From Selenomonas sp. (GTDB lineage Bacteria; Bacillota; Negativicutes; Selenomonadales; Selenomonadaceae), in NCBI GenBank assembly GCA_015265235.1, contig JABZYJ010000128.1:1-5361 (forward strand): a stretch of 5,361 nucleotides of DNA, given 5' to 3'. Positions 1 to 5,361 of the stretch are shown piece by piece. Every line of letters starts with the position of its first letter. Positions within the stretch are counted from its first letter, which is position 1. Both the position numbers and the translations under genes were made by a program. The notes below the pieces were generated by a model that saw only the letters and a list, made by a program, of their open reading frames with translations, was not told the DNA's origin and ran no database searches.

Positions 1-98
1 GCGTCCGGTTTTCCACCTCGTTCGGACGAAAAAATCTACGCCAATCTGGCAGACCTCATTTTATCAGTGATTCCTTATCAGTCTTTCCGAAATATTAT
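1..98. other. Unassigned left edge; possible 3' end of a convergent gene
   Basis: No gene can be supported here. One plus-strand frame is open from the window edge and stops at TGA 68-70 (22 residues visible, ending in TSFYQ). It would be the tail of a gene converging on the operon to its right, and the near-bidirectional hairpin 29 bases further on would suit that. A second plus frame stays open through the hairpin to TAG at 214-216, which is less plausible because it would run into the permease gene. An 8-bp direct repeat, TTATCAGT, occurs at 61-68 and 75-82, and CGTCCG (2-7) can pair with CGGACG (23-28). Neither is strong enough to name. Confidence 0.2.
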
Positions 99-134
99 AA
101 AACGAGAGCACTGCAAATGCAACGCTCTCGTTTT
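99..134 (-). terminator. Intrinsic terminator closing the ABC importer operon (possibly bidirectional)
   Basis: An 11-bp perfect inverted repeat, AAAACGAGAGC (99-109) and GCTCTCGTTTT (124-134), encloses a 14-base loop that contains a further short TGC/GCA pairing. Read on the minus strand it begins 45 bases after the permease stop codon, and the 3' arm runs into a T/A-rich tail (TTTTATAATATTT), as expected of a Rho-independent terminator. On the plus strand the 3' arm ends in TTTTC, a weaker tail, so it may also stop a converging transcript from the left. Confidence 0.85.
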
Positions 135-179
135 CAATCGTATCACCGGAGTCTGCCCGGCACGATCAGAAAAAGTAGA

Positions 180-1844
180 TCAAATACTGATATCGCGCCG
201 CCCTGTTACTTTGTAGAAAAGCAACAGGGAGAGGATGGACGTGACCGTAAGGATGGTCGCATAGGCGGAGGCATTCCCATAATTGCCGCGTATGACCTCC
301 GTATAGATCGAGACAGTCAATGTTTGATTGGCGTTGGTATAGAGAATAATAGACGAGCTCAGCTCGCTGATGATCGTCACCCAACTCATGATCGCGCCCG
401 CGCAGACCCCCGGCAGCATCATCGGCACGGTCACGCGTGCGAACGTCGTCATCTCCGATGCACCGAGCGACACCGCCGCCTCCTCGATGCTGGGGCTGAT
501 CTGTCCGAGGGCTGCGGCACTCGATCGCACCGTATATGGCATTCGTCGTACACTAAACGCGATGATCATGATGAGCATTGTCCCGCTGATGACAATCGGC
601 GGGCTGTTGAACGCGAAGAGGAAGGCAATGCCGAGCACCGAGCCTGGGATGATAAAGGGAAACATCGTAATCGTATCGAGCGCATTGTTGACCGCATTTC
701 TCTTACGCATGCTCAGATAGGCGACGAGAACACCGATCACGACAACGACGGCAATGCTGAGTATCCCAAGCAGATAGGTGTTCAGCACCGCATCGTTATC
801 CTTCGCAAAGAGCGTCGCCTCATAGCTCTGCAGCGCATAGCCGCCCGTAAAGACCTGCCCACCGTTACTGCGGAGGAACGACGTATAGATCACGACGACC
901 TGCGGCAGGATCGCAAGCCCTGTCACAAGATAGGCAAAGCCATGGGCGACGATATTGCGCAGCCCCGACGCACGCTCTGCACTCATCGGCTTGAGTGCAG
1001 TCATGGCATAGGTGCTCCGCCGTGCCAGTATCCGCTGAGCGAAGAACATGGCAAGGGTCAGTCCGATCATGATGACGCAGATTGCCGCGGCAAATCCATC
1101 GTCGCCGCCGACCTCTCCCATGAACTGTGTATAGACGAGGACAGGCATCGTCTTGTAGCCCTCTCCGATCAGCATAGGCGTACCAAAGTCGGCAAAAACA
1201 CGCATAAAGACGAGCAGTGAGCTCGCGAGAAGTGTTGGCATCACGAGCGGCACGATAATGCGGCGAATCCGCCCGATGCGCCCGCAGCCAAGGCTCTCCG
1301 CCGCCTCGTTCAACGAGTTGTCCATATTCTTCAGCGCACCCGAGACATAGATATAGACGAGAGGGAAGGACTGTAACGTAAAGACGAGCAGGATCCCCGC
1401 AAAGCCGTACACACCATCAAAGGAAAGACCGAAGGTACTGTTCACCAGCTGCGTTATGACACCATTACGCCCGAGCAGCTGAATCCATGCGTATGCGCCG
1501 ATGAACGGCGGCGAAAGATAGGAGATGACGATAAGAATGTTGAGAAAGCTGCTCCCACGTATTTTCACACTGCGCATCAGATACGCCATAGGCAGACCGA
1601 GTGCCGCCGAGAGCAGCGTCGCGCAGACCGTGACGCAGAGGCTATTCACCATCGTCTCCCAATAGAATCGCTTGGTGAAGAACCGTGCAAAGTAGTCCCA
1701 TGTCATCCCGCCGGAGAATGGATCGACGAAGCTCTTATAGAGGACAAGCACCAGCGGATAGAGGACGAAGATGCCAAATGCCGCTAGGATGAGAATACTG
1801 AGAATCGACCATACCGATAGACTTTTTCCCGCACTGCCCTTCAT
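180..1844 (-). CDS. ABC importer permease, fused double-domain (Fbp/Afu/ThiP type)
   Basis: This 554-residue inner-membrane protein forms the translocation channel of the importer encoded with its two upstream neighbours. It contains two homologous binding-protein-dependent permease halves in one chain. Each has about six hydrophobic segments (roughly residues 12-36, 66-90, 101-123, 146-168, 203-223 and 250-270, then 300-322, 355-377, 392-412, 417-432, 478-500 and 528-546). Each half carries the EAA loop that docks onto the ATPase: EAAESLG at 180-186 followed by IVPLVMP, and EAAVSLG at 455-461 followed by VTVPMMLPG. The duplicated architecture and length are usual for FbpB, AfuB, SfuB and ThiP permeases. 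The ATG overlaps the ATPase stop as ATGA (1841-1844), with AAGGTGA (1851-1857) six bases upstream, so translation is probably coupled. The gene looks intact. The fold is certain; the substrate cannot be read from this protein. Confidence 0.93.
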   Translation of the reverse strand: MKGSAGKSLSVWSILSILILAAFGIFVLYPLVLVLYKSFVDPFSGGMTWDYFARFFTKRFYWETMVNSLCVTVCATLLSAALGLPMAYLMRSVKIRGSSFLNILIVISYLSPPFIGAYAWIQLLGRNGVITQLVNSTFGLSFDGVYGFAGILLVFTLQSFPLVYIYVSGALKNMDNSLNEAAESLGCGRIGRIRRIIVPLVMPTLLASSLLVFMRVFADFGTPMLIGEGYKTMPVLVYTQFMGEVGGDDGFAAAICVIMIGLTLAMFFAQRILARRSTYAMTALKPMSAERASGLRNIVAHGFAYLVTGLAILPQVVVIYTSFLRSNGGQVFTGGYALQSYEATLFAKDNDAVLNTYLLGILSIAVVVVIGVLVAYLSMRKRNAVNNALDTITMFPFIIPGSVLGIAFLFAFNSPPIVISGTMLIMIIAFSVRRMPYTVRSSAAALGQISPSIEEAAVSLGASEMTTFARVTVPMMLPGVCAGAIMSWVTIISELSSSIILYTNANQTLTVSIYTEVIRGNYGNASAYATILTVTSILSLLLFYKVTGRRDISI

Positions 1845-2941
1845 AACAGATCACCTTCGATCAACGTCGTCTCTGCATCAGCACGGAAAACATTGATGCG
1901 CTCCGCCTTGACGCGCAGCGTTACGCGTGTGCCATCGGCGAGCAAGGCACCGTCTTCCTGACCGCGGATTGCCTCGACTGCCCGCCCCTGCGCCGTCTCG
2001 AGGAAATAGTGCGTCGTCAGTCCAAGGAATACACTGCTCTTTACAACGGCGGGGATGCCGTCCCCCTCGCCCTCCGTTATGATAAATTCCTCCGGGCGAA
2101 CGGAGACGACCACCGCTTGTCCGTCAAATGCCTCAGCAGCAAGATTCTGCATTGGCACGCGGTAGTCCGGCAGGAGCTCAACCGACTTGCGGGCGGCCTC
2201 TGAGCGCACGACCCCGTCAAAGAGATTCGAGAGTCCGATGAAGGTCGAGACAAAGACATCGGCAGGACGGCGGTAGATCTGCTGCGGGCTGCCGATCTGG
2301 CGGACAACACCGCCCTCCATGACCGCGATACGATCGGAGACGGCAAGCGCTTCCTCCTGATCGTGTGTAACATAAACAGTCGTTATGTCGATCTGTCGCT
2401 GGATCTGCTTGATCGCGTTGCGCATCTCCACACGCAGCTTCGCATCGAGATTGGAGAGCGGCTCATCCATCAGCAGCACCTCCGGTGCGATGACAATGGC
2501 GCGTGCGAGCGCGACACGCTGCTGCTGCCCCCCTGAGAGCGCCGTCGGCATACGGTCACGCAGTGCATCGATCTTCACCACGCGTAGAATCTCGTCGACG
2601 CGGCGGTCGATCTCCTCTGCGCTGACACCGCGCATCTTCAGACCGAATGCAACATTGTCGCGCACGGACATGTGCGGGAAGATGGCGTAGTTCTGAAACA
2701 CCATCCCCATGTTGCGCTGATTCGGCGGGACATCATTGATACGACGATCGCCGATCCGTATCTCACCGCCCTCAATCGAATTGAAGCCGATAATCATGCG
2801 GAGCAGCGTTGTCTTTCCGCAACCTGATGGTCCGAGCAGTGTAAAGAACTCACCCGGCCGAACATCGAGAGACAGCCCGTCGATGACCGTGTGATCGCCA
2901 TATTTTTTTACAACATTATCAATATGAATGGATACACTCAC
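1841..2941 (-). CDS. ABC importer ATP-binding protein (Fbp/Afu/Pot-type, with C-terminal TOBE region)
   Basis: This is the cytoplasmic ATPase that powers the importer. With the start chosen here it has 366 residues, normal for the family. Motifs in order: Walker A GPSGCGKTT (37-45), Q-loop Gln83 in VFQNYAIFPH, signature LSGGQQQR (135-142), Walker B VLLMDEP (155-161) with catalytic Glu160, D-loop SNLD (163-166) and H-loop His193 in VTHDQEEA. Residues from about 240 onward (SNLFDGVV, VSVRPEEF, VFLGLTTHYFLE) form the extra domain typical of TOBE-containing importer ATPases. The start is GTG at 2939-2941, placed behind a purine tract. An in-frame upstream GTG at 2975-2977 would add 12 residues (MQFAFFKKGGNT), but it lies inside the stem of a terminator-like hairpin and precedes the family's usual N-terminus (IHIDNVVKKYG), so I reject it. 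The stop overlaps the permease start by four bases. Confidence 0.94.
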   Translation of the reverse strand: MSVSIHIDNVVKKYGDHTVIDGLSLDVRPGEFFTLLGPSGCGKTTLLRMIIGFNSIEGGEIRIGDRRINDVPPNQRNMGMVFQNYAIFPHMSVRDNVAFGLKMRGVSAEEIDRRVDEILRVVKIDALRDRMPTALSGGQQQRVALARAIVIAPEVLLMDEPLSNLDAKLRVEMRNAIKQIQRQIDITTVYVTHDQEEALAVSDRIAVMEGGVVRQIGSPQQIYRRPADVFVSTFIGLSNLFDGVVRSEAARKSVELLPDYRVPMQNLAAEAFDGQAVVVSVRPEEFIITEGEGDGIPAVVKSSVFLGLTTHYFLETAQGRAVEAIRGQEDGALLADGTRVTLRVKAERINVFRADAETTLIEGDLL

Positions 2942-2947
2942 CGTGTT

Positions 2948-2959
2948 CCCCCCCTTTTT
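2948..2959 (-). promoter_or_regulatory. Unusual ribosome binding site (A5G7 tract) of the ATPase gene
   Basis: On the minus strand five A are followed by seven G (G7 at 2948-2954), then a six-base spacer AACACG before GTG 2941. The purine run can pair with the anti-Shine-Dalgarno sequence at that spacing, although it lacks the usual AGGAGG. It supports GTG 2941 over the upstream GTG at 2977. The seven-G homopolymer is a potential slippage site, which would alter spacer or site strength rather than reading frame, because it lies outside the chosen coding region. Confidence 0.6.
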
Positions 2960-2960
2960 G

Positions 2961-3003
2961 AAAAAAGCGAATTGCACACGCCTTGCGGCGGCAGCAATTC
3001 GCT
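2961..3003 (-). terminator. Terminator-like hairpin between binding-protein and ATPase genes (probable partial terminator)
   Basis: AGCGAATTGC (read 3003 to 2994 on the minus strand) pairs perfectly with GCAATTCGCT (2975 to 2966), and five further T follow directly (2965-2961). Inside the outer 10-bp stem is a second 4-bp stem, CGCC/GGCG, capped by GCAA, a GNRA-type tetraloop, across a symmetric three-by-three internal loop. It begins 16 bases after the lipoprotein stop codon. Stem plus T-run is the standard form of an intrinsic terminator. Because the same-strand genes below it have no obvious promoter of their own, partial read-through is the likely arrangement. It could also protect the 3' end of the binding-protein mRNA. 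Confidence 0.8.
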
Positions 3004-3019
3004 CCTGTCAGGCTATCTA

Positions 3020-4075
3020 CTACTGTTTGAAATTCTCGAGATGCTTATTCCACATCGCAACGATCTCATTCTTATGTTGTGCTACCCATCCCTCATCGTA
3101 GTTCGGGAAGAGTGCAATGTCCTTCATCGGGGTCATATAGGATGCGAGCGTCACATCCTTGCGCAGGGGGCGCACCGTCAGCTCCTTGCCAGCTGCTTCC
3201 TGAATTTTCTGCGAGAGCATATAGTCAACGAACTTCTTCGCATTCTCCGGATGCTTGCAGTCCTTGATGATCTGTACTGACTCACCGGGGAAGATCGCAC
3301 CTTCCTTGGGGAAGACCACACGCACAGGCGCACCATTTTTCACATAGGTTGCCGCAGGGTCCTCCCACGTGAGACCAACCGTATACTCACCGTCCGCCAC
3401 ACCCTTGTGGACGCCACCCGAGCTGTTCAGTATCTTACCATCGAGATTTGCGATGAACTGATCGACGTATGCCCATGCTGTATCCGACATGGGGTCGCCA
3501 TTCGTCCCCTTGGCATAGAGCATGGCGATCAGTGACTGCAATGCCGAATTCGATGCTGCTGGATCACCGAAGGCGATCTTCCCCTTCAAGGTAGGATTGA
3601 GAAGATCCTCAAAACTGTCGATCTTCATATCCCCCGCCAGATTCTTATTAACGATCATGACGGTCGGATCGGCAAAGGCGGGAGAGAAGTATCCCGTCTT
3701 ATTGCGAAACGCCTCCATCATATTCGCATCCTCAGGGGAGACATACTCCATAAAGAGATCTTTCTGCGACTCGAGCGTCATCTGATCCGAGGCCCAGAGA
3801 ATATCCCCCTGTGGGTTCCCCTTCTCCGAGGCCACGCGCTTGAGGAGCGGTCCCGTCCCTGCCACAATGACATTGACCTTGATGCCCGTGTCCTTTTCAA
3901 AATTCGGGATGACGAGATTGTTTAGGCTCTCACTGCGTGCCGTATAGACCGTGAGTACCTTCTCCTCCTCGCCGCCTGCCGCCTTCTTGTCCGTGCCGCC
4001 GCCACAGCCTGCGAGCATCGTTCCCGCGACCGCAGCCGCCGCGAGAACGGACAGCCACTTCTTCATCCGTTTCAT
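3020..4075 (-). CDS. ABC importer substrate-binding lipoprotein (Fbp/AfuA-like, family-1 extracellular)
   Basis: This 351-residue protein captures the ligand outside the inner membrane and delivers it to the permease encoded downstream. The N-terminus is a lipoprotein signal: basic MKRMKK, a hydrophobic stretch at 8-20 and the lipobox LAGC (21-24), so Cys24 would be lipidated; a Gly/Lys/Glu-rich linker follows. The mature part has the two-lobe binding fold of the Fbp/AfuA group: LTVYTARSES (41-50), GTGPLLKRV (73-81), DILWASD (91-97), DPAASNSALQSL (171-182), GVADGEYTVGLTWEDPA (225-241) and VRPLRKDV (301-308). Classical ferric-binding proteins hold iron with adjacent tyrosines near the position occupied here by TWEDPAATY; no such pair is present. 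The ligand may therefore be a phosphorylated compound, a chelated metal or something else. ATG 4073-4075 is chosen because TAAGGAGG (4083-4090) lies seven bases upstream. The hairpin after the gene suggests it is made in excess. Confidence 0.92.
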   Translation of the reverse strand: MKRMKKWLSVLAAAAVAGTMLAGCGGGTDKKAAGGEEEKVLTVYTARSESLNNLVIPNFEKDTGIKVNVIVAGTGPLLKRVASEKGNPQGDILWASDQMTLESQKDLFMEYVSPEDANMMEAFRNKTGYFSPAFADPTVMIVNKNLAGDMKIDSFEDLLNPTLKGKIAFGDPAASNSALQSLIAMLYAKGTNGDPMSDTAWAYVDQFIANLDGKILNSSGGVHKGVADGEYTVGLTWEDPAATYVKNGAPVRVVFPKEGAIFPGESVQIIKDCKHPENAKKFVDYMLSQKIQEAAGKELTVRPLRKDVTLASYMTPMKDIALFPNYDEGWVAQHKNEIVAMWNKHLENFKQ

Positions 4076-4082
4076 TCTTCTT

Positions 4083-4090
4083 CCTCCTTA
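4083..4090 (-). promoter_or_regulatory. Strong ribosome binding site of the substrate-binding lipoprotein gene
   Basis: TAAGGAGG on the minus strand is a near-perfect Shine-Dalgarno sequence, separated by seven bases (AAGAAGA) from ATG 4075. It favours this ATG over the in-frame ATG at codon 4 of the same gene. Confidence 0.85.
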
Positions 4091-4120
4091 CAGCAGTAAA
4101 ATTCTGTTAATTGTGATTTT

Positions 4121-4150
4121 ATCATATTCTACAAATTTGTATATCCACAA
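4121..4150 (-). promoter_or_regulatory. Candidate sigma-A-type promoter of the ABC importer operon
   Basis: In the AT-rich gap between the lptB terminator and the lipoprotein gene, the minus strand reads TATGAT (4126 to 4121), five of six bases of the -10 consensus. Eighteen bases upstream is TTGTGG (4150 to 4145), only three of six bases of the -35 consensus. Transcription would begin near 4113, giving a leader of roughly 35-40 bases. A promoter is needed somewhere here because a strong terminator lies just upstream. The exact boxes are a guess, and TAAAAT at 4121 to 4116 is an alternative -10. Confidence 0.4.
4130..4141. promoter_or_regulatory. Perfect 12-bp palindrome, possible operator
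   Basis: TACAAATTTGTA is identical to its reverse complement and lies between the proposed -35 and -10 boxes, where a bound repressor would block RNA polymerase. It does not resemble the Fur consensus (GATAATGATAATCATTATC), and I cannot assign it to a known regulator. In AT-rich DNA a palindrome of this size can occur by chance. Confidence 0.3.
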
Positions 4151-4178
4151 AACAAAAGCACTATCCAAAATACAAAAC

Positions 4179-4208
4179 AAAAAACCAACCTGCATATACA
4201 GATTGGTT
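4179..4208 (-). terminator. Intrinsic terminator of the lptA-lptB unit
   Basis: On the minus strand AACCAATCT (4208 to 4200) pairs with AGGTTGGTT (4191 to 4183) through nine base pairs including one T-G wobble. A further G-C pair closes a six-base loop. The final TT of the stem continues into TTTT, then GTTTTG. The hairpin begins five bases after the lptB stop codon. Read on the plus strand the hairpin is followed by ATTTTTT, but no plus-strand gene enters it. It separates LPS-export transcription from the importer operon. Confidence 0.9.
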
Positions 4209-4213
4209 ATTTT

Positions 4214-4933
4214 TTACAAGCTGAAATTCTCTCCGAGATAGAATTTACGCGCAATGGGGCTCTCGGCGATGGTCTTGCTGTCGCCTTCGAGGAGGAGCTT
4301 GCCCTCGCTGAGGAGGTAGACTCGGTCGACGATGTGGAGCGTCTCACGGACGTTGTGGTCGGTGATGAGAATCCCCATGCCGCGCTGGCGCAGATACTCG
4401 ATGATCTCCTGAATGTCCGCAACGGCGAGCGGATCGACGCCCGCAAACGGCTCGTCGAGCAGGATGAACTGTGGTTCGAGCGCAAGGCAGCGTGCGATCT
4501 CGACGCGCCGCCGCTCGCCGCCCGAGAGCTCCGTTCCGCGGCGGTCGCGGACGTGTCCGATGTGGAACTCCTCGAGGAGGGCATCCAGCTTGTGTTTCTG
4601 CTCCGCTGCCGAGAGCTTTGTCGTCTCCAAGATAGCGGCTATGTTCTCCGTAACAGTGAGCTTGCGAAAGATGGACGGCTCCTGCGTGAGGTAGCTGATG
4701 CCGAGTTCGGCACGGCGATACATGGGATAGTCCGTGATGCAGATGTCGGAGAGATAGACATCACCGTGCGTCGGCTTCTCCAGACCGACGATCATGTAGA
4801 ACGTCGTCGTCTTTCCGGCGCCGTTCGGTCCGAGGAGTCCGACGATCTCGCCCTTGTCGATGCGCACAGAGATGCGGTCGACCACGGTACGGCTGCCGAA
4901 CTTCTTGATGAGACTGCGGGATTCAAGATGCAT
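4214..4933 (-). CDS. lptB: LPS export ABC transporter ATP-binding protein LptB
   Basis: LptB is the cytoplasmic ATPase of the Lpt machine. As a dimer bound to LptF/LptG it extracts lipopolysaccharide from the inner membrane and pushes it along the LptC-LptA bridge to the outer membrane. The 239-residue length matches the family. Motifs: Walker A GPNGAGKTT (35-43), Q-loop Gln84 in YLTQEPSIFRKL, signature LSGGERRRVEIAR (136-148), Walker B FILLDEP (156-162) with Glu161, D-loop AGVD (164-167) and H-loop His193 in ITDHNVRETL. The AGVDP and ITDHNVRETL stretches and the C-terminal FYLGENF are characteristic of LptB rather than the related branched-chain amino-acid ATPases. ATG 4933 is preceded by AGGAG (4942-4946), eight bases upstream, and this site overlaps the stop of the lptA-like gene 12 bases before. 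A terminator follows at once, so lptF/lptG is not directly downstream. Confidence 0.96.
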   Translation of the reverse strand: MHLESRSLIKKFGSRTVVDRISVRIDKGEIVGLLGPNGAGKTTTFYMIVGLEKPTHGDVYLSDICITDYPMYRRAELGISYLTQEPSIFRKLTVTENIAAILETTKLSAAEQKHKLDALLEEFHIGHVRDRRGTELSGGERRRVEIARCLALEPQFILLDEPFAGVDPLAVADIQEIIEYLRQRGMGILITDHNVRETLHIVDRVYLLSEGKLLLEGDSKTIAESPIARKFYLGENFSL

Positions 4934-4945
4934 AGCTCTCGCTCC

Positions 4946-5361
4946 TCACTGTGTCACAGCGATGCCGTCATCGGCGAGGTAGACGGTCATGTGATTGCTG
5001 CGCGCTGTATTGTTGCCCTGATATACCCACGCATTCCCATCCAGCTCGACGTAGGGTCTTGGGTCATTGCCATAGTAGTCCATGCGGTCGCCGCCGCCCT
5101 CAAGATCACGCGCGGGACTCGTGACATGTGCGTTTCCAATCCCCGTAAAGCGGCTCTGCTTCAGCCATCCCTCAAGATGATCCGCTGAGAGCGTGCCGTC
5201 GGGGCTCGTGATCGTCCCGCCCGAGGAGGCGACAATGTGGTCATCCTGCGCGGGATAATAGTCCACCAGAGGTCCCGTAAAGGTGCGGCCTGCCTTTGCC
5301 ATGTGGACGCTGCCGCTCGCCTGCCAATGCTCCTGCCCTGCGGCAAGGAGGCGGTCACAGG
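4946..5361 (-). CDS. lptA: LptA/OstA-family LPS transport periplasmic protein, 3' part only
   Basis: The frame is open from the right window edge to TGA 4946-4948, giving 138 complete C-terminal residues; the true start and any signal peptide lie outside. The in-frame ATG at 5302 is an internal methionine, not a start, since the same frame continues upstream as a matching sequence (EHWQASGSVHMAKAG). The protein shows the repetitive beta-strand pattern of the OstA/LptA fold, with recurring G-x-A or G-x-V turns and D-x-x-x-Y-Y units: ASGSVHMA, GPLVDYYP, GIGNAHVTS, DRMDYYG and, near the end, GNAWVYQGNNTARSNHMTVYL. LptA-like proteins stack into a periplasmic groove that shields the lipid A acyl chains. 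Its position 12 bases before lptB supports the call. It could also be an LptC-LptA composite or a longer OstA-like protein, which the missing N-terminus would decide. Confidence 0.82.
   Translation of the reverse strand, partial: CDRLLAAGQEHWQASGSVHMAKAGRTFTGPLVDYYPAQDDHIVASSGGTITSPDGTLSADHLEGWLKQSRFTGIGNAHVTSPARDLEGGGDRMDYYGNDPRPYVELDGNAWVYQGNNTARSNHMTVYLADDGIAVTQ

Noticed and set aside
1..28. Hairpin CGTCCG / CGGACG at the left edge
   Set aside because: Only six base pairs with a 15-base loop, followed by A rather than T on the plus strand; it does not look like a terminator or other recognisable RNA element.
117..1220. A 367-residue open frame on the plus strand, antisense to the permease gene
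   Set aside because: Its product is rich in Arg, His and Asp with no recognisable domain, it begins inside the terminator hairpin and has no ribosome binding site. The opposite strand encodes an unmistakable membrane permease with both EAA motifs. It is a shadow caused by codon bias.
2942..2977. Twelve-residue N-terminal extension of the ATPase from GTG 2977
   Set aside because: The codon sits within the hairpin stem, there is no ribosome binding site in front of it, and the added residues are not typical of the family.
2891..3280. A 129-residue plus-strand open frame across the ATPase-lipoprotein gap
   Set aside because: It runs antisense through the terminator hairpin and parts of both genes, and its product resembles no family I know.
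4110..4132. Possible Fur box overlapping the candidate -10 region (GAATATGATAA on the minus strand)
   Set aside because: Only the first half resembles the Fur consensus; the second half (AATCACAATTA) diverges, so it is not supported as a site.
4334..5188. A 284-residue plus-strand open frame spanning lptB and the lptA-like gene
   Set aside because: It lies antisense to two well-supported genes, crosses their junction and shows no family motif, so it is a shadow frame.
4946..5302. A self-contained 118-residue protein starting at ATG 5302
   Set aside because: The frame continues upstream to the window edge with sequence of the same beta-repeat style, and no Shine-Dalgarno sequence precedes this ATG. 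It is the tail of a larger LptA/OstA-like protein.
1..5361. CRISPR array, insertion sequence, tRNA/rRNA, toxin-antitoxin or other defence-type system
   Set aside because: No repeat-spacer pattern, transposase-like protein, terminal inverted repeats, RNA gene or unfamiliar gene cluster was seen. Apart from the short unassigned left edge, the window is filled by two familiar transport systems.

Overview
The window reads as ordinary chromosome from a Gram-negative-type Firmicute (Negativicutes), most likely Selenomonas or a close relative. Three things point there: lipopolysaccharide-export genes (an LptA/OstA-family protein followed by lptB), strong AGGAGG-type ribosome binding sites with AT-rich intergenic DNA and intrinsic terminators, and moderately GC-rich coding DNA. 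The genus is an inference from gene content and composition, not from a marker gene. All supported genes lie on the minus strand, so transcription runs from high to low coordinates.

Right part (5361 to about 4180): the 3' part of an lptA-like gene, cut by the window edge, is followed after 12 bases by lptB. LptB is the cytoplasmic ATPase that powers LPS transport to the outer membrane; LptA-like proteins form the periplasmic bridge. A strong intrinsic terminator starts five bases after the lptB stop, so this unit ends here without an lptF/lptG permease gene directly behind lptB.

Middle and left part (about 4180 to 99): an AT-rich leader of about 90 bases carries a plausible promoter and a perfect 12-bp palindrome. 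It precedes a three-gene ABC importer operon: a substrate-binding lipoprotein, an ATPase with a C-terminal regulatory domain, and a double-length (fused) inner-membrane permease. This is the Fbp/Afu (ferric iron / organophosphate) importer class. The lipoprotein captures the ligand outside the inner membrane, the fused permease forms the channel, and two ATPase subunits drive uptake. The tandem tyrosines of classical ferric-binding proteins are not seen, so the substrate is left open. A terminator-like hairpin lies between the lipoprotein gene and the ATPase gene, probably keeping the binding protein in excess over the membrane parts. ATPase and permease genes overlap by four bases (ATGA). A near-bidirectional terminator closes the operon at 99-134.

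The leftmost 98 bases cannot be assigned. I found no mobile element, CRISPR array, RNA gene or clearly new system. The points of most interest are the intra-operon hairpin, the ATPase start behind an A5G7 tract, the palindrome in the promoter and the unresolved substrate.
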